In this document: one piece after another, positions 1 to 12,326 of the stretch
Layout: each line of letters opens with the position of its first letter
Numbering within the stretch: position 1 is the first letter of the stretch
DNA from: Paraspadella gotoi
Taxonomy: Eukaryota > Chaetognatha
Direction of reading: 5' to 3'
DNA length: 64,000 bases
Assembly (NCBI GenBank): GCA_051294375.1
Contig: CM119266.1
Location: 18,408,087 to 18,472,086, forward strand
The notes under the pieces: generated by a model
Seen by the model: the letters and a program-made list of their open reading frames with translations, nothing else
Told to the model about the DNA's origin: nothing
Database searches by the model: none
Program-made: the position numbers and the translations under genes

Positions 1-765
1 CATTTTACCCAATAAGAATATAAGATTTATAATTTTTCCTACATAAAACATTAATGAAAGGCTCTATGCACTTAATAATAGTATTTTAGTTATTATTTTC
101 GGTAATATTATAAAGAATTATACATAATATATTAAGAACACTTCAATTTTTTTAAAAATGCGGTCCCAGGGGCAGCAGGAGAAAATCGACTGCATCGTCG
201 ATTAGCGGGGACACTTTCCTAGATATATCACCAATTTTTTTTTTTCAAAATATATTTACTATGCGAAAAATTTTATTACTTCCAAAAATGTTCCGAATTA
301 CCCGGCACTACCCTATTTTACAATAGCTTCAAATTAGGCTCCCCCGATCTTCCCATAACTAAATAAAAAATTAATAAAATGAGAGCAAACATTAACAATA
401 GGTGACCAAAAATATCACTTTATTAGACTGCGGTAATAAACAAATGAATTGTACAGCGTACATATTTTCATATTGTCAAGCGCAAAACAGCCTGGAGATC
501 GATTCGGTTAAACACTACTCACTACTAAAACCCGACTAAAGAAAACCGCCACAAATGAAAAGCCATATCCCACGCGGTTGAGAAAATATAGAACTTTCAA
601 TTCCAAACAAGAATCAAATTTAAAAGTCAAAACTTTAAATTTGCCGAAGTATTTGCCGGTGATTTCTTCCCATTGTTTTTTGATCGGGCTCCGTGACATG
701 GGCGTGCCAATTCGGGGCCGAGGCAGCAAAACGACGCCAAATTTTAAACCCTGCCACTTCCTCTC
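1..765. other. AT-rich sequence downstream of NUDCD3
   Basis: No coding exon could be supported here on either strand. The sequence is AT-rich with poly-A/T runs and lies just 3' of the NUDCD3 stop codon on the minus strand, so it may include that gene's 3' untranslated region. A short GC-richer patch near 160-215 gives no recognisable protein. Confidence 0.5.
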
Positions 766-1852
766 CTACATTCCACCCAAATTGAGCAGAGATGGGTCGA
801 AGGGCTGCCCCTGGAAGGGCGAGCCCTCGGCGTTCCAACCCGCCTTCAACTGGTCAACGATCTTGAGCTGATCACTCGTCGGTTTTCCCTGCTCTTTTTG
901 CATCTGATCGAACTTGAGTTTGTTCACCGTGGCCAGGGACTCTTGGTCCAGATCCTCCAGAGGGCGAGAACAGTCGATGGCCTTGAGGTCAATGTCTTCT
1001 TCCCCTACGTAGGGGGTAGGAATGGATGCGATGGAGGTGTGGAAAGGGGGCAGGTAATAGGGGGAAATTTAGTAAGAATTTAATAATACATAAATTTATC
1101 TAAATATGAAATTGGTACAACCAATATAAAAATTATCCATTCATTTAATAAACAAGCTATCTTGCCCCTGACTTTGGACAGGCTTTGGTGGTTTAAGGCC
1201 TCCATCACTCTTACAAAATAATGACATAGCAGGTCCCTGCAAGCTTTCAATCAAGACTTTCACACAATCTCGTTTATTCTCTTCCAGAGTACCTGTCTTC
1301 CTTATCAAGGAAGTGGTATAATGTTTCAATGAATGTTTCAATTGTATGAAAAGACCACTCCCTTAAGTATTAGATCGGGGAATACTATATTATACTCCGC
1401 ACTAGCATCAAAATACAAGGAGCTGAATTTTATGAAATTGGTACAACAAATATAAAAATTATCCATTCATTTAATAAACAATCTATCTTGCCCCTGACTT
1501 TGGACAGTCTTTGGTGGTTTAAGGCCTCCATCACTCTTACAAGATAATGACATAGCAGGTCCCTGCAAGCTATTTTATACTTAGTTTAAAAACTACAAAC
1601 TTCTGAGCTGAAATGATTAAACACCTAAGAAAATTTTATCTTTCAATTCATTATGTGTAAATCCTTTTTTTTTTATGTGTTTGTATATTAAAGAGACAGT
1701 TTGAGTATTTTTGCAGCAACAATCTCTCTCTCTCTCTCCCCAATTGACCATTTCACTTCTTCTTCAAAACTATCAAAATCTATCTGTCCTTACCCTAAGC
1801 CTATTCTCACCACTGATCACTGTCCTTTCTCAACTCTATGTTGGAAACTTTG

Positions 1853-1887
<35 letters not shown>

Positions 1888-4164
1888 TCTTTTGTAAGAA
1901 AATTTGTGAGCAATTCACAAAAATAATTTGGTGCTGATGAAGGCTCGCATTTGAGCCGAAACATGTTCGTCCATTATTAAATTAAATTGTTGTTGCAAAA
2001 ATACTCAAACTGTCCCTTTAAATTCTAAAATTCCATCTCCCAAATTACCTTCGAAACAGGCGTCCCACCATCTTTCCTGAATCTTTTCTAAGGAAACGAG
2101 GACGTGATCCCCTGGCACGAGAGTCCACATGCTGTTGGTCGGGTGGACCTTCCACTTGAAGCGACCGTCGGTTAGGGTCTCCCATTCACCCGTCGTCGTC
2201 GTCGCCTCCACCCGGAGGGAATCGTCCCTTAAGTCGACCGCGACCTGTTTGCCCTTAGGAAGAGGAGGATCGTGGTTCAGAGTCGTTGGCCTCGTGCATT
2301 GTGCATGTCAATTCATGTCATTTTCATTGAACATGATAGGTAAGTCTGGGAGAAAAACAAACGGATCATATAGATTTCCATTTCGGTGCGATTTGGCACT
2401 AGCAATGGAATAAAGCTTGACAACAACGATGATGACATGATCGTGTCTGTCTCTCTCTATCTCTCTCTCTTGATGGAAAACTCCAAAGACTCTGATAATT
2501 TTTTTTTAAATAAAATATGATAATATATATATATAATATGATATTTTGGCAACAGCCGGGTTGCCTGTGATGCCCATTAGGATGGGGCATCTCACTGTTG
2601 GCTTTGGGGACTTCCGACCCTCATTGACGCCTCCAGTCATTGGCGCGGTTACCGTAGGACGGTCTCGCTTTGCCAACACAGACGGAAGTCGTTAGAACTG
2701 TGGATGGAACACTACGCCTGGGATGGTGTGTTCCCCCTCTGAGCCAATGGATTTGGCTGAAGGATGATGGACGTGAGGCGGTGTGAATATACCGCCACAA
2801 TATGATAATTTGATATTCATTGTTTATTCATAATTGATTTATTACTCGTTTAGTTAGTGAGCATCGCGTTTATCATTAGAAAGTATGTGTTCGAGTAAGT
2901 GTCTTATTATCTGTTGGGGTCCCCCGTTCTCTTGCCATTCATAATCATCCATAATCTTAATCACAGATCCTACAAAGTGGGCTTCACTGTGGTCGACTAA
3001 CATTGTGGTCTACGCGTTAGAGGGTCTCGTGCTTCTCAAGACCTCTAACAGTGGTGCATCGTCCTATCCATCTTCATGTGAAGAACACCCCAAGTGGTCG
3101 GCAATTCAAACGCCCTTTTCTCCTTCTCTTTTCTTTTCACCCTCTAACACTATTTCTTTCTCTCTCTTTCCTTATTTGACTTGGCCTCGAATAAATCGAC
3201 GCACCTTCTTGATATGATCTCCGACGAAGACCCGTACATCAAGCTCCTGGATGTCTTGAGACCAGGAGTACTTCTCGCGGACGGCGCCGTTATAGCTGTC
3301 AGGGTTGTCCTGGAATTTCGAAGGGCGTCCCTCGACGCCGCGTTTGATTGGCGCCTCTTCAAGTTTGGAGGTGGCATCGGCGTTGGATTGCTTTGAGAAA
3401 AGAAGGACAGATTTTATGGAAGTAACAAAAACAACATCTTATCAAGGTAATAAAGTTCTTATGAATAAAACAGTCAAACTGATCATTCTTAACGGAGTTA
3501 TTGTTTTAAAAGCAAAATTATACAAGGTTCTCTATCTTACTATTCCGCTTTTACATACTCCCTCTCCCCACCCGCGGCCTCCGCTCTTCTCACCGGCACT
3601 TCCTTCCCTTCATCTGTTCGGGCGGCATCCTCCTCATCGGGCGAAGACGTCGCCTTAGAGGCTTTGATCTTCGAAGCCGGCGACGTCGTCGCAGAATACG
3701 TCGTCGACAGCGGCTTAAAAGTCTCGACTTTCTCCGCTGGCTTTGCTGCTGGTGCAGCGGCTGAAGCAGCGTCTGATGCTGAGGCTGAGGCCACCGCCTT
3801 CTTGGAACTCTTGGCGGCGCGGATGGCTTCCTCGACGAGGCGCTTCTCGTCGGGGAAGAGTTCCCACGATCTATCCTCGAAAGATTTGAAGGCGTTGAAG
3901 ACTTTTTGACGAGCCGCTCCGGGAGGAAACCCGAACTTTGCCGACGGGTCGGGCATGATTCTGTTTTTGGTGGGGTAGAGAAGGAATGTCTATTTATGGA
4001 TACTTGAGAATCACATGTCCATTAAAAAAAGGCCACCTGAAGAAGTCGGTGTTTCTCTGGAGGAAACCGAAGAAGACTTGGATGAAAGAATCGATGCTGC
4101 CTTCGCGTTGAAGGATGTTGAGGAAAAGCGGATCGTAATCAATTTTATTCATAATTTCTTCCAT
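766..4164 (-). CDS. NUDCD3: NudC domain-containing protein 3 (NudC-like), five exons
   Basis: NUDCD3 is a cytosolic HSP90-associated co-chaperone that stabilises dynein intermediate chain. Five minus-strand exons join in frame: about 4164-4047, 3960-3585, 3400-3195, 2280-2030 and 1005-766, ending in TAG. The start ATG at 4164 opens MEEIMNKIDYDPLFLNILQ, followed by the family's N-terminal helix pattern (FFGFLQRNTDFFR) and GFPPGAARQKVFNAF. A low-complexity Ala/Ser/Lys linker comes next, then the NudC/CS domain (SYNGAVREKYSWSQDIQEL, KGKQVAVDLRDDSLRVEAT, WTLVPGDHVLVSLEKI). The C-terminus has the diagnostic KAGWNAEGSPFQGQPFDPS pattern of NUDCD3 rather than NUDC. Its introns carry a MITE-like foldback, a SINE-like copy and a 140 bp direct repeat. 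Exon edges were set by eye from GT..AG signals. Confidence 0.93.
1106..1570. repeat. Two-copy direct repeat of about 140 bp in a NUDCD3 intron
   Basis: Positions 1106-1245 and 1432-1570 are about 95% identical. Both share ATTATCCATTCATTTAATAA and CTTTGGTGGTTTAAGGCCTC, and both end at CAGGTCCCTGCAAGCT. The 186 bp between them is unrelated. No target-site duplication or coding content is visible. It could be a local duplication or the two ends of a degraded element. Confidence 0.85.
1689..2022. mobile_element. MITE-like foldback element with about 33 bp terminal inverted repeats
   Basis: The left end at 1691-1723 (AAAGAGACAGTTTGAGTATT and onward) is the near-perfect inverse of the right end at 1988-2020. 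Both ends are flanked by TTAAA-type sequence. The roughly 330 bp element has no coding capacity, carries a (CT)n tract at about 1855-1883 and lies in the last intron of NUDCD3. Near its right end is a hammerhead-ribozyme-like stem-loop, listed separately. Confidence 0.75.
1931..1973 (+). ncRNA. Hammerhead-ribozyme-like motif (type I, short stem III)
   Basis: CTGATGA (1935-1941) matches the conserved CUGANGA core. A 5 bp stem, GGCTC/GAGCC (1943-1947 with 1954-1958), is closed by a 6 nt loop. GAAAC (1959-1963) follows, then GTC (1970-1972) as a possible cleavage triplet after a minimal 2 bp stem III. The flanks (TGGTG and CATTA) can pair as a weak stem I using G-U pairs. Against it, one extra A (1942) sits between the core and stem II, so activity is uncertain. 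Minimal hammerheads of this kind are known from Penelope-like retroelements. It may be a degenerate relic. Confidence 0.4.
2545..2803 (-). repeat. Interspersed SINE-like repeat, copy A (inverse orientation)
   Basis: This roughly 260 bp unit lies in a NUDCD3 intron. It is the inverse of units at 43595-43958, 52543-52800 and 52832-53094. Shared blocks include GGCGGTATATTCACACCGCC, CCATTGGCTCAGAGGGGGAA, TTGGCAAAGCGAGA and CACAGGCAACCCGGCTGTTG. Copies are clearly diverged, which suggests old, independent insertions. There is no open frame. Confidence 0.85.
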
Positions 4165-5163
4165 TTTTCGCGATTTTTAAGTTTAGAATTCAGTGGGGAA
4201 TTTCTTTCACTACATAACCAAAGGCACCGGAGTATAAAAACTGTCAAAACAAACGTACGTGTAGGTACGATTTAAAATTTTTTTTTAAAAAGATGCAAAA
4301 AGAAACGGTGCAAAACTTGAACTTTAAATTTACACAAATTACTGCTTCCAATATTATCCTAAATTTTTGTCTCTACAATGTGTATATATATAGTCTACAT
4401 ATCATCATCGACGACAACAACTCAGCAACAACGACAAGTCAGCAACAACAACGACAACGATAAACAGCAAACGCTCATGCGCATAACGATTGAAACGCTG
4501 AGGAGCAAGTGATGCATGAAGGAGAATAGGAGGAAGCGCTTGATCCTGAGGATGAGGAGCAAGGAGCAAGCGAGGAAAGAGTGAAGGGAAAAATGACATT
4601 CAACTCTTGAAGCGATCTGAGGAGCGTTTGGGACTAAAACTTTAAAATTATTGATACCTTCTTGTGTGTTTTTACTATCTCCTGTAAACGAATTGGCAAA
4701 TAAAAAAAGTTATAAACGCATTGCTGCTTAGTTCACGTTTATGATAGGATTGATTTCATCGTGAAGGTACAGAGAAGGGCGTCTCAGTACTACCACCTGA
4801 GCAAAGATTTAAATCAATCTTTAAGGAAAACCGAACCTTAATTTTTCACAAAGTTAAAAACTGTTTAGATGTTTTAAGGTACGATCCATAGATAGGAAAG
4901 AAGGAGAGAGAGATTCAGTTTTGTCCTTTGTCACCTTCTCTGAGAATATGTATATGTCTAAGATCTCTCTCTTATTTTTCTCATTCCAAGGGAAAATACT
5001 GAACATTGAAGATTTTGAGTACTACCATTTAAGGAACATTTAAGACATTGAATTTACTTTCAAATCTACATCACAATTTTTATCTCACTAATTAAGTCAA
5101 GTGTAAAACCAGTGTCATTGATCAGCATTTTTCTTAAAAAAACCAATCAGGTCCCGCAGCGGC
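4165..5163. other. Intergenic region between NUDCD3 start and EEF2KMT stop
   Basis: This region should contain the NUDCD3 promoter and the 3' untranslated region of the upstream methyltransferase gene, since both are on the minus strand. A CAA/CGACAA-rich simple-sequence stretch lies at about 4405-4470. I see no supportable exon; the short open frames here are low-complexity. Confidence 0.5.
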
Positions 5164-6770
5164 TCAAGACCCACAGAAAAGCTCGATCTCCTCATCGCTG
5201 GAGGCATCGACGATCGTGAGAATCCGGAAAGGGGCGTCGCAATCGGAAAAATTGAAGAAGGTTCGGTCGCCGCAATCCCAGAGCGCTTCCTCGGGCACAT
5301 CCTCCACCAACAAACTGACAAGTTTGAAAAGGGGGAAAGACGGATTTCAGACGGAGCCCAACCAGCGGGACATACGGAAATATTAAAAGAAGTTTTAAAA
5401 CCTTGAATTTTTAAGACAGAGCAGAAAATAATCAAATGTGGAGGGTTTCCGGACGGCGGCGCTAAAGATCGCTTTGGGCTTCGAGACGGCGTCGTCTCTT
5501 CTTCGCGGCGTCAAGAGATATTTCAAGACGCGGACCAAAGGAGGGATGATGCTGGGGTGATAGATGATGTCGGACCCGATGATGACATCTACAGGATCCG
5601 CTGGGAAAGTAAACTATTTGAGCTTCCAAAATTTTAACGAAAGAGTTAAGTTAATTAACGCTTTATTGTTTGAGATCATAACAACTCTCTTAAAACCTTT
5701 CCTGCCTTTCTTAAGAGATACACTTGCTAATCCAAAGTTTATTCTTTGCTCGGTATGATCCAATCAGGATTCGATTTTTACACTCACCCATCCAAGCAAA
5801 CCGCGAATCTCTTGGATCGAAATCTACCCAGTCGAGTCTCTTCGTTTGAATTCTCGTCTTAGATCGAAGCGACGGAGAAACAAGGCGGAGATTCAACTCG
5901 ATATGTTCCTCGCACCGGGAAAGGACCTTCGGGTAGGGGGGTTGGGAACAGAAAGGTAACTGAATTACAATTTCAACGGCCCAAAATACATCGTCACTTT
6001 ACTTTGTGGTGATAATCGGTAAAGACGTAACTTGCGGGTCCACACTCGACGATCGTGACGAGGCCCGTGAGGCCGACGCCACATCCAAGTTCCACGACGC
6101 GTTTCCCACTGAAGACTTCGGGGTTGAGGACGATCCAATCGTTTAGGACAATGGAGGCTGTCCACGTGGAAAGACCTGAGAGGCAAATTATTTAGTAATG
6201 AAAGACCAAAGAGGCCAATCATTTTAAGATGAGAGACCAAGGACCTAACATGCAATCCTTTAAACAGAAAAGACCTAGAAGGCCAATCACTTGAGGTCTA
6301 AAGGTAATACATTTGAAATGGATGACCTAATATGCCCCCTCCCCAAAAAAAGTCATTATTTTTGAACACAGAGAGAAATGATCACCCGTGGTGGCGAAGG
6401 TTTCGTCGACGGCGTCGGCTGACTCGAACACCGTCACCGGATGCCTCCCGTTCGACAAGATGTGCGTCTTGTAGCAATCTTGTCGGCGCCGCATCTCGAA
6501 GGGATCGTCCGTCTGCGGTGCCGGTTTCGAACCGACCGCCGTTAAAGCTGCGAGTAGTTGGGCGGCGTCATCGGCGTCCTCGACAAGAGAAGCGAAGAAT
6601 CGACGAGATAGCTCGGACTGATAATCGGAGTCGACGGGAAACTGGAGGCATCTGGGATGGGATGTGGTGGCGGCGACGACGCGGGGAAGGAAGGCGGTCC
6701 CGTGGGGAAGAGGGTCTTCGTGGCGGCGAAGGAAAGGCGATCAAGAATTTCTTGCGGCGTTGCTCTAGTT
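5164..6770 (-). CDS. EEF2KMT: EEF2KMT/FAM86-type protein-lysine N-methyltransferase
   Basis: EEF2KMT (FAM86) trimethylates a lysine of elongation factor 2 using S-adenosylmethionine. Minus-strand exons read in order: RCLQFPVDSDYQSELSRRFF and CYKTHILSNGRHPVTVFESA (about 6690-6400), then NDWIVLNPEVFSGKRVVELG followed by CGVGLTGL (6180-5990), KRLDWVDFDPRD (about 5900-5780), DVIIGSDIIYHPSIIPPLVR (5600-5410) and a terminal exon ending ELFCGS-stop (TGA at 5164-5166). VELGCGVGLTGL is the SAM-binding motif I of class I methyltransferases, and GSDIIYHP matches the family's post-I acidic/aromatic motif. The N-terminus is uncertain: QEILDRLSFAATKTLF at about 6770-6720 is in a different frame from the next segment. 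That implies a frameshift error or an unrecognised short intron. Confidence 0.85.
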
Positions 6771-6799
6771 TTCTGGGAGAAAAAAGCGGGAGCGTTTAA

Positions 6800-8399
6800 A
6801 ATGAAGGCGAGATCCGGTCATATAATACTTACTATTACTATGTAGTATTTAGGCTCGTATTTACCTTGTGTAATCACATGCGACAGAATAGTTTTCGTAT
6901 GTAGAAAAGGAGTTCGTCATCTTTGTTCACAAATTTTTCTGCTTTCATTTTGATTTTCAAAATAGACTTAGTTTTTTTACTTTTGTTTTGCCTCGGGTTT
7001 TTTTTTTTTAATTAAATTGTATCCGGGATGAAAAAGATTTACTTAAAAGTCTGAGAATCTTTTTGCCTGGTCATTAAAATGCGCATCCCGTTGAAGGGAT
7101 CTCGCAATTATGACGCAAGACGTTAAGAACAAAAATCTGGGAAAGATGAAGTTGAAATATTTTGCAATATTTTGTTCGATTGTAAATTGATTTAAAAAAA
7201 ACAAAAAAAACAAAAAAAAACTATCAAGATAACACCAACACCCTCGGGTGTTAAGAAGTGAATTGATATCACAGTCAACGATTTTTTGTTATTAAAAAAT
7301 ACTGTCGGCGACCCTGGAGTTGAATACGTTCTGGAGGCCTATGGAAAAGTGAAGAGGAAGAAGATGAAAAAAAGTTGTTTTTTTTATGAAAAGGAGAAAT
7401 TAGGACCGTGACAACAATGATCTTAAGTATGCCGAATTTATAGTATAAGATATTTGTTTTCATTTTTTTATTATTAAAATTTTTTTTATAATATTATTAT
7501 ATTTTATTATAAATTATTATACTATATAATTATTTTTCCAAATTTTATTTAAATTATTGAATGAATTCTTTCGTTTTATTGTGTATTGAAATTGTTGGAA
7601 GCAAGAAAATTTTATTAGCGTTAACAAACAATTTTTTTAAAAACAAATTATTTTTCTGTTTTCTGTTTTTTTTTTTAATCTTTACAAAATTCATTAATTG
7701 AAAATGCTAATACAAATTTTTTGCTTCAAATATTGTTTCAAAAATTTACATTATCATATATTTAAGCTGAGACTTAGTTTTAAACTTATCTTTAATCCTA
7801 ATTTAGCCTAACCAAAATTAACTCTAACTTACCCCTCACCCTAACTAACCCTTAACCCTAACATAAACATAACCCCAAACCGCTAACTTATTCCTAACCC
7901 TAACTTATCCTTAATTTACCCGTAACCAACAACTTACCTTTAAACTTACCCTTATTCTATTTTATTTTTAACTTACCCTTCTTTTTAACTTTTATTTAAT
8001 CTTAATTTATTCTTAACCTTAATTCACCATAATTATATAACATAATCATTACTTAATATTAATATAATCAACAATAGAAAAAAATATGATATCTTAATTC
8101 TTTTAATTTTTTCTCCGAGTAATTATCCTCTTCATTCTGTTTTTGTTCTTCTTATTCCAATAATTTATTAAGAAAAATAAGACCTCTAGAACGTACATAT
8201 CTCCAGGAATGCAATACTGGTTTTTAAAATTAATTGAACAATAAAAAAGGACTAGATTCCTGAGACAAATAAAAATCATAAACCAAGTAACAATTGGGTC
8301 ACTGATTTTTGGGACACCCTTCCAAAAAGACTAGGTTTGGAAAAACATTAGAGATTAAAGGGAAGAAGCAAGATAGACTGGAGTGGCAGAGTAGACCAA
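6800..8399. other. AT-rich intergenic region with telomere-like repeats
   Basis: No exon is supportable here. The sequence is strongly AT-rich with homopolymer runs (for example poly-A blocks at about 7193-7222). Between about 7780 and 8000 it becomes a degenerate array of CCTAAC/CCCTAA-like units, including CCCTAACTAACCCTTAACCC, resembling an interstitial decayed (TTAGGG)n tract. The region ends at the left breakpoint of the duplicated block at 8400. Confidence 0.55.
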
Positions 8400-8581
8400 A
8401 AACGGTAAGGAGACTCACTGCGAAAGTAAAATGAATCAAGAAAATATTTTTTTCTATTTTAATTTCCCTCGCTTAGACGCGAACCCGCGCGTCGGAGGGG
8501 AAATGCTATTCGAATTGTTATCCTTTAAAGTAAATGGGCCGCATTCCACCAGAAATGCTTGGCTTCCTGCTTTTCCCCCGA

Positions 8582-11500
8582 TCAAAAAGGATCGCAAGGA
8601 TGCTTGCAATTTTGAATCCAGGACTCGAGGTGACCATCGTCGACGGTCATGAGAGCCGTGTAAACGGTCAGCTTGTTCAGTACGGGTTGAGAGGAGAGGA
8701 CGTCGAAGAGACGTGAAAAACTCAGACGACGAGGGGAAATCTGGATCGAAAAATAATAACAATCAATGATCCTCATAAATTATCAAATAAATTGGTTCAT
8801 TAAAAACCATTTTCAATCTTTATAAGTCAAATTATCACACCATCAATAAGATTCAATAATCGTTTAAATAGCCGTTTGAATTTCGACGACCGTAACCAAC
8901 CTTAACTACCACCGGTTGGTAATTTGATAAATCACACGACTTTTTTTCGTTTTTCGTTTTTACATTTTTTGTTAGTTGAAAAATGTCTATTTTCGTATTT
9001 TTCGCATTATTATTATATTTTATGTTATATTATATATTATATTTTATATTATTAATGGTTAAAGGTGGTTATGGTTAAGGTTAGTAGTAATTACAAATAA
9101 CGGAACGGAAAATCCCAGTCGTGAATGTAAAATTTTGCCCAATAATCAACAAACACATTCCCCTCCAACAGCTCAACCTCATTTACTACAGCAGCATCGC
9201 CCCTTTGCTCGAGTCACTCCCACCCACCTTCACCATGCACCACATCCCGGCGTCCCGGCGCCGATCGTAAAAAGGTGCCGGGTTCCAGTTGTCGTAGTTC
9301 GTCTGAAGGATGAACCACTTTGGGTCTTCGAGTGGGAGGACGTCTACGGCCTTGGAGCGAGATCGGGTGATGATTTCCGCCTTGTTACGTAAAAGTTACA
9401 ATTTTAATTAATTAATATAATTTGACTTAACTTGCGTCCAAGACCTGCCCCGTGACGTTTCCCGCTAAAATGAAATAGGCCGGTGCCAGCATCTCCGTTT
9501 CCGTCAAGAGACGATGGGCGTCGACGTAGGAGGTCGCGTTCTCCATCACATCTCGGGTTAGGAATCCATCCAGTGGGCGTGGCGGTCACCGAGGAGCCAC
9601 TCGATGATCCCGATGTATCCGCCGTCTTTTTAAGAGGGAAAAGAAGAAAGGAAAAAATATCAAGAAAAAAAATTCAGCGAAAAAAGTTAAGAAAAAAAAA
9701 AATGGAACAAGGCAGAAACAAAAATGACCTAACCCAATATATCGAATCTTTCGTTCATCGTGAGAGTGAAAATCTTCGGTCGATTCGCGGTCAATATCCC
9801 GACGTAACCAGCAAAGTTAACGGATTTAAAAAGAGGGCGTCCGCCGCGACGGAATTCCAAGTTGACCGTCAGAGGGCGAAGGAAAGCGGGCGTCGCCCAG
9901 GTGTGTCTTTCAACATCCCATCTTTAAGAAGGACAAGAAGATTAATGTTTGAGAAGTTAAATCGCGAAAAATAGTGCTAACTAAAGTAAAATTATTCACT
10001 GACTTATTAAATGTTATTTAAATGATAATTAAATGTCACGGCCGATTAAAGGTATATTTTTCGCGACTGTGAATTCGAAAGTACGGGTGGAAATAAAAGC
10101 CTGTCTCTTTTCTCCCGCCTTTTGATGAAGAGCAGGAAAAAAAAGAGAAAGCAGCAGAAAAGAGAAGAGAGAGAGAAAAAGAGAGAGAGAAGAGAAAAAA
10201 AAGAGAGACAAATAGAGAGAAGCTGGATAACCGCTGCAGATCAGCTCTTTTATTATTTTTTTATCAAATTAACCTATAGTGACAGAAAGACAGATCCGCC
10301 GTTCTGAACCAATCATTTTGGTTCTGTCCGTCTCACTCGCGCATTTTCCAGAACCAGACTCCCGTCCCATCGCAGCGCTTATCAGAACTAATTCTATTAC
10401 TTCATCTATCTCATCTATGTAGTACATTAGTCGGAAACAGAAATCCTATTAGGTACATTTTAAAGTCACGAATGACGAGCTCGAATCCGAGATTTTTTAC
10501 CCCATGAAAAGTCCAAAGTCGAGGTTCTCGCGTGATATAATCGCCTCTCTCTCATCCTCGGCGACGATAGAGGTGCGACGGTGAAGACTTCGTAAAAAAT
10601 GTTAAAGAGAACGACATCAGAGAGGGAGACGTTCGTCGCGCGGGCGATGCCTGAATCGAAGTTGGAAATTTGAATTTTTAAAAGCAATGATGAAGAATCA
10701 CTGGGACTGTCAACATCTCTATTTGTAGCTCGTTTTATAAAACATTGGTTTATATTCTAAATTAATTTTACCTGATTATCGTTAGGCATTAATTTATATA
10801 AACCCTTTTTCTTTTTAAGCAGATCACGTGATATTATTGTAATAGCCAGTGTCGGGGTTTTAAGAGGTTTTAATCGCTTTAATCCGTTTAATATGTTTTA
10901 GATGGTTAAGTCTTTTGTATTAGCCCACTCTTGATTCTTGATGGTGATTAGACCTTCCACATATGAAAAGTTTTGAAATAAAAAAACAAGTATTGTGTAA
11001 AAGGTGCCCATACATCATAGAATTTTTTTAAACATTTTTTTTTCAAAAAAAAAAAAATTACTGTAAATGCTGCAACTTTTGAAAAAAATGGTAAAAAATG
11101 GACTTTTTGCTAAATATCTTTTAAAGCTTTATTGGAGAATAAGTGCTTTTTATGGAGAATGGAGCTTCTGGACACAAAGCCAAAGCCACCAAAATGACAT
11201 GAGGAAAATGAGACTTGAGGTGCTCCAAGGTTTGGCCCAGAAACTAGCATGACTGCAATAACATCGAAAACGTCTGGTCAAGGATGAAAAAGGACATTTT
11301 GCAATATATTAACGACAGTCAAGAAAAAACAGGAAAATTGTAAAACGTATTTGGCGGATCTGAACCCTTCATATTTGCACAGCCTCTACGACTCTCTCCC
11401 TGTCGCATAGAAGTAATGCTGGAAACAAATGCTGGTCCGACAATATATTAACTGAGTGTTTTCCTTCAAATATTAAATAAAATACTTTTTTATCATAACT

Positions 11501-12326
11501 ATTAAACATTTTTTGACCATATGTGACAATAATCAACATTATTAACTAAGAGTAAAGGGTCATAAATGTTGATGGCTGCCTCTGCACCTTTCATTTCTTC
11601 GCCAAAGGGATATCTCATGGTGTCGGCCAGAGGCGCCAAATCTTTCTCCAACAAATCAATACATCGCGTGGATCCAGTCAGCGATTTCACGTACTGAATT
11701 TAAAAGAATAAAAAGAGCTCGAGACGATAATAGTCGGGCAAAGGATTATTTAACTTTTTCAAGTTCAGACGTGAAAATGTTTCCTTTTTGTTCTGGAGGG
11801 GTAAGAATGTTTTCCTTTTTGTTCTTAAAGCGATGAGTTTTGTGTACAACATCACTACTAAAAGCCGCCTCACCACTCACTAGTTTTTTCAGCCTCGTCT
11901 CAAGCGTGGATACCCGGGATCCCGTTCTGGCTGGTGACGGGACCGATTTAAACAAACTAGTAACCGCAACCTTACGCAAAGTTGGAGGATGACGCCCCGG
12001 CCCCAGCCGCCGATTTCCCCTACATTCTCAACATCACGATACCTTTTTTATATGCGTGATAAGCGCGCGAAGATGTCCGCCCGAGGCCTCACGACCTCGT
12101 CCATCTTTGCTCGGGCGGGGCGTGCGAGATCCACTACGCCCCACCCCACGGCGGTGCTGGCGGTTTCGAGGGTAACGGCCCTCTTCGGCAGGTCCAGGAG
12201 TCGGCGGCGTCGACGACGACGGAGACGGCGGGTCGACAGAACGGAGTTGTGGCGACTCTCATTGGAAGAGCCTTCTGGGCCAAGGTGGCGACGATGGCGG
12301 CGACAAAGATACACAACCGTCTCCAA
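8582..12326 (-). pseudogene. ASAH1: Acid ceramidase, left copy with frameshifts (probably an assembly duplicate)
   Basis: The exon order matches the right-hand ASAH1 (24049-27799). Downstream exons are almost identical and in frame, including the C-terminal [20 protein letters not shown] exon (8582-8740). The first exon (12326 downwards) is broken by several single-base indels after the signal peptide, and the catalytic-cysteine exon (10470-10690) has lost a base inside the Cys codon region. That same exon, however, keeps a base near 10650 that the right copy lacks, so each copy carries private errors. I treat it as a mis-assembled second reading of one gene rather than a true pseudogene. Confidence 0.8.
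11050..11450 (+). mobile_element. Tc1/mariner transposase relic, left copy
   Basis: This is the same relic as at about 26520-26925, inside an ASAH1 intron and on the opposite strand to the host gene. Fragments of the transposase catalytic domain are readable across frames, with additional indels relative to the right copy. It is not functional. Confidence 0.7.
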
